This document shows, piece by piece, positions 5,591 to 9,688 of a stretch of 9,688 bases of DNA. Made by a program: the position numbers and the translations under genes. Numbering within the stretch: the first letter of the stretch is position 1; each line of letters begins with the position of its first letter. Source of the DNA: ANME-2 cluster archaeon (GTDB lineage: Archaea > Halobacteriota > Methanosarcinia > Methanosarcinales > Methanocomedenaceae); NCBI GenBank assembly GCA_022353185.1, contig JAKRWB010000033.1:1-9688 (forward strand), written 5' to 3'. The notes below the pieces were generated by a model that did not search any database, had not been told where the DNA came from, and was given only the letters and a program-made list of their open reading frames with translations.

Positions 5591-6655
5591 ATGGTACAAA
5601 TTGTGAAAAAACTGGGTTTTTTTAAGCGCAGGAAGTTCAAACATATATTGAACACTTCTAAGAGTGGACTGACAATACTTCTCAAGCCAGACCCCAATGT
5701 TGACTCACTCGCCAGTGCTTATGCATTGATAAAAATCGCTGAATATTTTCATATTAATGCCAAATGTTATTTTATCGGTACAGCTCACCACAAAGGACTG
5801 TTAAATATAATGGGACACAATATTAAACATCTCCCTGATGTTATTACTGATGAGCTTTCCAGGACTGTGGCACTGGTCGGTGTAGTACCCAGCGAACTAC
5901 CCGAAGAACTAAGCGTTATCATGGATAAGCCCGATTTAATAATCTCCCATTCCAAAGTGGCAACAAAAGATATACAATGCAGGTACAAGGATATTCGTGA
6001 AAACATAGAGATCACCTCCACCCTCATGGTCCAGTATATGCGACGCCTGAAGGTACCCATGGACAGTACTGTCGCCACTGTGCTTATGTTTGCCATCAGG
6101 GACAGTACCCGGACATTCCTGACTAATGTGAACCTCAATGGCCTTGAAGCCTACCACTATGTACTGGGATACATGGACAATGACCTGCTCCTAAAACTTG
6201 AAACCCCGGCTGTAAAACCTGAAACGTTCAGTGACCTGGCAAATGCTATCAATAACAAGCACATTAAAGGTGCATATCTTTTGACCAATACCGGTTATGT
6301 GAAAGACCCAAGCACTCTTTCAAAAGTCGTTAAATATATGCTGGACCTGGAGGGTATATCCACTGCGCTTGTTTTTGCAGTTAATACTTCCAACATATAC
6401 GTGTATGCCAATTCTAATAATATTGAAATTAACATGAAACAGATTTTCAAGAAAGCTTTCGGTCATTGCGGGAATATTTTAGGCGGTTCCTCTTACGCTT
6501 CCATCACCATACCACTAGGTGTGTTCTGTGCAATCACAAAAGGGAAAAATTGCGACGACAGCAAACAATTGATGCTTGAAACCATCAGCAACTCAATTTA
6601 CAATCGGTTTCTGAATACTATTGAAGAAGGAGAAAGTAAACTGGAAAGAAACTGA
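5591..6655 (+). CDS. DHH-family phosphoesterase-like protein with degenerate active site
   Basis: A protein of 354 residues with the DHH/DHHA1 layout of nanoRNase / c-di-AMP phosphodiesterase-like proteins. Motif I, normally H-x-N-P-D-x-D-A, reads LLKPDPNVDSLASAYAL (31-47) and keeps D38. The region where the motif II aspartate is expected reads ALVGVVP (94-100) with no Asp. The DHH triad position appears as LIISHSKVA (116-124), so only one histidine remains. The motif IV-like AIRDSTRTF (168-176) keeps D171. The C-terminal DHHA1-like segment is GHCGNILGGSSYASITIPLG (291-310), a weakened form of the usual GGGH motif. Most metal ligands seem lost, so catalysis is doubtful; an RNA- or nucleotide-binding role is possible. 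Start uncertain: no ribosome binding site before the ATG at 5591, and GTG at 5603 is an alternative. Convergent with the small genes to the right. Confidence 0.65.
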   Translation: MVQIVKKLGFFKRRKFKHILNTSKSGLTILLKPDPNVDSLASAYALIKIAEYFHINAKCYFIGTAHHKGLLNIMGHNIKHLPDVITDELSRTVALVGVVPSELPEELSVIMDKPDLIISHSKVATKDIQCRYKDIRENIEITSTLMVQYMRRLKVPMDSTVATVLMFAIRDSTRTFLTNVNLNGLEAYHYVLGYMDNDLLLKLETPAVKPETFSDLANAINNKHIKGAYLLTNTGYVKDPSTLSKVVKYMLDLEGISTALVFAVNTSNIYVYANSNNIEINMKQIFKKAFGHCGNILGGSSYASITIPLGVFCAITKGKNCDDSKQLMLETISNSIYNRFLNTIEEGESKLERN

Positions 6656-6678
6656 TAGGTCTGCAATCAAATGGCGAG

Positions 6679-6849
6679 TTAAACACTAAATTGAGGATTC
6701 ACAGAACCTAATACCCGTCCCCGGCTGCACTGTACACAAACACCTCTGTTTACATCAAAACAATTGCTGCAAACAAGACGGCCGCATAACTGACACGTAT
6801 ACATTGTGCCAGCGGTCTGGCATATACTACATATCCCATTTAATTCCAA
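6679..6849 (-). CDS. Small protein with four CxxC motifs (probable two-zinc finger), TTG start
   Basis: A 56-residue reading frame on the minus strand, starting with TTG at 6849. Five bases before that codon, on the coding strand, is GAGGTG (6855-6860), a textbook archaeal ribosome binding site. An in-frame TGA lies just upstream of it, so no longer start exists. The protein has eight cysteines in four CxxC pairs: C7/C10, C19/C22, C27/C30 and C38/C41. Examples of its text are CSICQTAGTMYTCQLCGR and CSNCFD. The regular spacing suggests two zinc ions in a treble-clef or cross-brace fold similar to zf-HIT or double zinc ribbons. After C41 it ends with a basic SRGRVLG stretch and a short tail. 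Function unknown; nucleic-acid or protein binding is likely. Convergent with the DHH-like gene, 23 bases apart. Confidence 0.72.
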   Translation of the reverse strand: MELNGICSICQTAGTMYTCQLCGRLVCSNCFDVNRGVCVQCSRGRVLGSVNPQFSV

Positions 6850-6896
6850 GAATACACCTCACTTGGAAATCACTGAATTAAATCATATAAAGCATA

Positions 6897-7034
6897 TCAC
6901 GATGCCTGATATGGTATGTAAAACTCTTCGACGACCCATTCGCGCAGCTCCTCCTCCCACTGTTTGTCCATATTCTTCTTGAGAGGCGCTAAAGCCAATT
7001 TATTGTCGTTGTGTTCTTCAATATTATAATCCAT
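6897..7034 (-). CDS. Hypothetical 45-residue charged protein
   Basis: An ATG-started frame of 45 residues on the minus strand with a promoter-like TATA box (7091-7098) and AAGGTG (7045-7050) 10 bases before the ATG. The protein begins MDYNIEEHND and has a lysine/glutamate-rich second half (DKQWEEELREWVVEEF, residues 23-38) that would form an amphipathic helix with two tryptophans. No cysteines, signal peptide or membrane segment. No family recognised. It is 47 bases upstream of the four-CxxC gene in the same direction, so the two may share one transcript. It may be a regulatory or partner-binding small protein. Confidence is moderate because it is short and rests on signals, not on recognised homology. 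Confidence 0.5.
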   Translation of the reverse strand: MDYNIEEHNDNKLALAPLKKNMDKQWEEELREWVVEEFYIPYQAS

Positions 7035-7090
7035 AAATATGTTACACCTTAATTATCATTTAACTGCGTTAATTAATATGATTTATTCTA

Positions 7091-7098
7091 TTTAAATA
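7091..7098 (-). promoter_or_regulatory. TATA box for the two small minus-strand genes
   Basis: On the minus strand this reads AAGTATTTAAATAG, a good archaeal TATA element with a purine-rich BRE-like start. Transcription would begin around 7070, giving a leader of about 35 bases that contains AAGGTG before the ATG at 7034. Confidence 0.45.
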
Positions 7099-7161
7099 CT
7101 TATCGATTCGGGCAACGGCACAAAAAAGCAAGACCACTACTGCTTACCACTTAAATGTTTA

Positions 7162-7175
7162 TTAATCTGGATTAA
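7162..7175. repeat. Short inverted repeat TTAATC-TG-GATTAA
   Basis: Six-base arms around a two-base centre, 9 bases after the end of the DUF1858 gene on the minus strand. It may be a dimeric regulator site or part of a weak terminator. The rest of 7035-7184 is AT-rich without another gene. Confidence 0.3.
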
Positions 7176-7184
7176 ATAGTGCAT

Positions 7185-7415
7185 TTATGTTTCTTTTTTA
7201 GCCTCTACCTTTGAAGCAAGTTCATTCAAATCCTTTAGCATCGCATCGAGGTCAATGCCGTGCATCGTGGCACCTTCGGCCAAACTCTCGAACGAAGCTG
7301 CATGACAACCCACACAACCCAGCCCGTACTGGAAGAATATTCCAATGGCCTGCGGATACTTAGCTACTATCTCTTCAATTTTCATGTCAGCTGTAATCAT
7401 ATTGTTCTCAGACAT
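7185..7415 (-). CDS. DUF1858 / hybrid-cluster-associated redox disulfide domain protein
   Basis: A 76-residue stand-alone DUF1858 protein, also described as a hybrid-cluster-protein-associated redox disulfide domain. The family pattern is clear: MKIEEIVAKYPQAIGIFFQYGL (residues 11-32) followed by CVGC (C34, C37) and a HAASFESLAEGA helix (38-49). The CxxC probably cycles between thiol and disulfide or binds a metal; partners are not known. GGTG (forward 7426-7429, complement) precedes the ATG by 10 bases. It is transcribed away from purN and shares the 143-base intergenic region with it. Such proteins are common in anaerobes. Confidence 0.85.
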   Translation of the reverse strand: MSENNMITADMKIEEIVAKYPQAIGIFFQYGLGCVGCHAASFESLAEGATMHGIDLDAMLKDLNELASKVEAKKET

Positions 7416-7558
7416 ATTTTGAGCACCTGGTCTGTCATTAATACCTGCTTGTACATAAAATTGATTGAAAAACCTGACTTATCAGTAAAACTTAATAATC
7501 ATCCTGCTATCTATCCAGATGCTCAACCCTGCATCACTATTACACAGGAAATAATCTT
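7416..7558. promoter_or_regulatory. Divergent promoter region between DUF1858 gene and purN
   Basis: TATA-like TTAATAAT (7492-7499, plus strand) would give purN a leader of about 35 bases, with CAGGAA (7545-7550) as a weak ribosome binding site. On the minus strand ATTTTATG (7454-7461) is a candidate TATA box for the DUF1858 gene. Positions are plausible but both elements are weak. Confidence 0.3.
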
Positions 7559-8173
7559 ATGAATATCACTAACATCGCTGTTCTTGTCTCTGGCCGGGGC
7601 TCAAACCTGCAGTCCATAATCGACAATATTGAAAACGGCACTATCCCCCATGCATATGTAAAAGTGGTTATCAGTGATGTGGACGGCACCTATGCACTGG
7701 AGCGAGCACAACATCACGGTATTAAAGCTGTCTTTGTAGACCCAAATAAATACGAAAACAAACCAGGTTTTGAAAACGAGATATTGCGCATTATTGCACA
7801 GCATGATGTCGGACTGGTCCTATTGGCAGGTTATATGCGAGTGGTGGGTCCGACCCTGCTAACACCATATAAAGGCAGGATGATAAATATCCACCCTGCA
7901 CTGTTGCCTTCGTTCCCCGGACTGCATGGTCAGCAGCAGGCCTTCGACCATGGAGTAAAGGTGAGCGGGTGTACGGTCCATTTCGTGGATGAGGGCGTGG
8001 ATACCGGCCCCATAATTATCCAGCGTTGTGTACCAGTGCTTGAAGATGATACGGCAGATGTGCTGGCAGACAGGATTCTGGAGCAGGAACACAGGATATT
8101 CCCGGAAGCTGTCAGATTATTCGTCCAGGGTAAACTTACCATTGACGGACGAAAAGTAAGAATTACTGATTGA
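7559..8173 (+). CDS. purN: Phosphoribosylglycinamide formyltransferase (folate type)
   Basis: Transfers the formyl group from 10-formyl-tetrahydrofolate to GAR in purine synthesis. At 204 residues it has the usual PurN length. Motifs: LVSGRGSNLQ (residues 9-18) for substrate phosphate binding, the catalytic N110 and H112 in INIHPALLPSFPG (109-121), and D148 in GVDTGPI. These match the Asn-His-Asp triad known from the E. coli enzyme. The start ATG gives the normal MNIAVLVSG-like N-terminus. glyA follows after 60 bases and folD after that, so the cofactor supply is encoded alongside. Many archaea use a formate-dependent PurT instead; the folate-type enzyme fits a Methanosarcina-like lineage with tetrahydrofolate. 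Confidence 0.95.
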   Translation: MNITNIAVLVSGRGSNLQSIIDNIENGTIPHAYVKVVISDVDGTYALERAQHHGIKAVFVDPNKYENKPGFENEILRIIAQHDVGLVLLAGYMRVVGPTLLTPYKGRMINIHPALLPSFPGLHGQQQAFDHGVKVSGCTVHFVDEGVDTGPIIIQRCVPVLEDDTADVLADRILEQEHRIFPEAVRLFVQGKLTIDGRKVRITD

Positions 8174-8233
8174 ATTTACATTAATAACGTTAACATAAAA
8201 GACACCATATTTAGAAGAGGAGAATAATTCCAT

Positions 8234-9469
8234 ATGTCATATATCTCAGAAATAGACCCCCAACTTGCCCAGGCCCTGACAAACGAACAGGAGAGGCAGG
8301 ATTACAAGCTTAACCTGATTGCTTCAGAAAACTATGCCAGCAAGGCTGTCATGGAAGCCCAGGGTAGTATTATGACAAACAAGTATGCTGAAGGGTATCC
8401 GGGTAAGCGGTACTACGGTGGGTGCGAGTTTGTTGACGTGGCAGAGAACCTGGCAATAGAGCGGGCAAAGGACCTGTTCGGTGCCGAGCATGTGAACGTC
8501 CAGCCACATTCGGGTTCAGGCGCCAACATGGCAGTGTATTTTTCAGTACTAAAACCCGGCGACACTATCCTGAGCATGGACCTCTCCCATGGCGGCCATC
8601 TGTCCCACGGCAGCCCTGTGAACTTTTGCGGTCAGCTGTACAATATAGTACCCTACGGTGTAAGCCGGGAAACCATGATCATTGACCATGATGAACTGAT
8701 GCAGATGGCAAAGGAACACAAACCCAAAATGATAGTGGTAGGTGCCAGTGCATACCCAAGGGAAATTGACTTTGCCGCTTTCAGGGACATAGCCGATGAA
8801 GTGGGGGCCTACCTGCTGGCAGATATTGCACACATTGCAGGCCTCATAGTGGGTGGTGTACACCATGATCCAATCCCCCATGCTGATTTCGTGACCACGA
8901 CCACCCACAAGACCCTGCGTGGTCCAAGAGGCGGCATGATACTGTGCAGGGAAGAGTATGCAAAAGGCATTGACAGGACCGTATTTCCGGGAACCCAGGG
9001 CGGGCCGCTCATGCACATAATTGCAGCTAAGGCTGTGGCTTTCAAGGAAGCACAGGCTCCTGAATTCAAAGAATACCAGGCACAGATAGTAGCCAATGCA
9101 AAGAAACTGGCCTCTTACCTGATGAGGATGGGACACGATATCGTTTCTGAAGGTACTGATAACCACTTAATGCTGGTGGATTTGACAAAACTCGATATTA
9201 CGGGCAAAGACGGTGAAGCTGTACTTAGTAAGGCCGGTATCATAGCCAATAAGAACACCATACCCTTTGAGAAACGCAGTCCCTTTATCACCAGCGGTGT
9301 CAGGCTGGGTACGCCCGCCATCACCACCAGGGGAATGAAAGAACCACAGATGCAGATCATTGCAGAGAATATCGATATCGCACTCAAGCACATAAACGAT
9401 GACAATAAACTCAATGAAGTAAAAGCCAACATGAAGGAACTGTGCGCACAATTCCCAATCAACGTATGA
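8234..9469 (+). CDS. glyA: Serine hydroxymethyltransferase
   Basis: PLP enzyme that converts serine and a tetrahydropterin to glycine and the methylene-pterin. At 411 residues it is complete. Signatures: LIASENYAS (28-36), NKYAEGYPGKRYYGG (49-63) and the PLP lysine K226 in TTTTHKTLRGPRGG (221-234), preceded by LADIAH (195-200) with the PLP-pyridine aspartate D197. GPLMHIIAAKAVAF and SGVRLGTPAITTRG are also typical. A purine-rich ribosome binding site, AGAGGAG (8216-8222), precedes the ATG by 11 bases. In Methanosarcina barkeri GlyA is specific for tetrahydrofolate, whereas other methanogens use tetrahydromethanopterin; the purN/folD context suggests the folate type here. folD starts 7 bases after the stop. 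Confidence 0.97.
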   Translation: MSYISEIDPQLAQALTNEQERQDYKLNLIASENYASKAVMEAQGSIMTNKYAEGYPGKRYYGGCEFVDVAENLAIERAKDLFGAEHVNVQPHSGSGANMAVYFSVLKPGDTILSMDLSHGGHLSHGSPVNFCGQLYNIVPYGVSRETMIIDHDELMQMAKEHKPKMIVVGASAYPREIDFAAFRDIADEVGAYLLADIAHIAGLIVGGVHHDPIPHADFVTTTTHKTLRGPRGGMILCREEYAKGIDRTVFPGTQGGPLMHIIAAKAVAFKEAQAPEFKEYQAQIVANAKKLASYLMRMGHDIVSEGTDNHLMLVDLTKLDITGKDGEAVLSKAGIIANKNTIPFEKRSPFITSGVRLGTPAITTRGMKEPQMQIIAENIDIALKHINDDNKLNEVKANMKELCAQFPINV

Positions 9470-9476
9470 GGTAATT

Positions 9477-9688
9477 ATGGAATCCGGCAATAAGCTCATA
9501 GACGGCCGTGCTCTTGCAAAGAAGATCGAGCAGGAAGTTGCAGATGGTGTAGCCCGGCTCAAAGAAAAGAAGGGCATCACTCCGGGTCTGTCTACCATAC
9601 TTGTGGGCGACAACGAAGCTTCAAAGATGTATGTGAGGCTCAAACACAAAGCATGTGAGCGTGCCGGAATCAATGCAGAGGACCATAC
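9477..9688 (+). CDS. folD: Methylene-tetrahydrofolate dehydrogenase/cyclohydrolase, 5' part
   Basis: The first 70 residues of FolD, cut by the window edge. FolD oxidises methylene-tetrahydrofolate to methenyl- and hydrolyses it to 10-formyl-tetrahydrofolate, the substrate of PurN. Typical segments: LIDGRALAKKI (7-17), PGLSTILVGDNEASKMYVRLK (36-56) and KACERAGI (58-65). The catalytic Tyr52 and Lys56 pair (YVRLK) sits at the same numbers as in the E. coli enzyme. GAGGT (9468-9472) overlaps the glyA stop codon and serves as ribosome binding site, so translation is likely coupled. Together with purN and glyA it forms a folate C1 operon. Confidence 0.95.
   Translation, partial: MESGNKLIDGRALAKKIEQEVADGVARLKEKKGITPGLSTILVGDNEASKMYVRLKHKACERAGINAEDH

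Noticed and set aside
8549..9166. Long open frame (205 residues) on the minus strand inside glyA
   Set aside because: It is wholly within a conserved gene, has no recognisable domain, and its composition is that of an antisense shadow.

Overview
The window looks like a chromosomal segment of a methanogenic or methanotrophic archaeon of the Methanosarcinales / ANME-2 type. The evidence is a corrinoid/pterin methyltransferase set matching the mtxX-mtxA-mtxH genes known from Methanosarcina barkeri, an archaeal-style pyrC, TATA-box promoters, GGTG-type ribosome binding sites, and a purN-glyA-folD cluster of the tetrahydrofolate type known in Methanosarcina. The exact genus cannot be set from the sequence alone.

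Layout. (1) 1-1250: a very AT-rich island with one gene, a SAM-dependent methyltransferase with an N-terminal four-cysteine motif. It is bracketed by an integron-type core site (GTTAGGC, 138-144) and an 84-bp attC-like structure (1141-1224) that starts 6 bases after the stop codon. The block 139-1218 has the architecture of an integron gene cassette; no integrase is in the window. (2) 1251-1437: a palindromic cluster of ten-base repeats, then a TATA box that would give an almost leaderless pyrC transcript. (3) 1438-3677: pyrC (dihydroorotase) and mtxX, 14 bases apart. (4) 3678-3935: a regulatory-looking gap. (5) 3936-5487: mtxA and mtxH, a soluble corrinoid protein and its methyltransferase partner, without the membrane subunits of the Mtr sodium pump. 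(6) 5591-6655: a DHH-family protein that has lost its DHH motif. (7) 6679-7415, minus strand: three small genes, of which two are easily missed: a 56-residue protein with four CxxC motifs and a TTG start behind a strong ribosome binding site, a 45-residue charged protein, and a DUF1858 redox-disulfide protein. (8) 7559-9688: purN, glyA and the start of folD, one likely operon.

How the genes relate. purN, glyA and folD form a C1 unit: GlyA makes methylene-tetrahydrofolate from serine, FolD oxidises it to 10-formyl-tetrahydrofolate, and PurN uses that for purine synthesis; pyrC serves the pyrimidine side. The Mtx genes probably move methyl groups between a corrinoid protein and a methyl donor or tetrahydromethanopterin without coupling to ion transport; the physiological substrate is unknown. 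The most striking observation is the cassette-like island, because integron cassettes are a bacterial hallmark and have only recently been reported in archaea. Next are the soluble Mtx module, the two small unlisted genes and the degenerate DHH protein.
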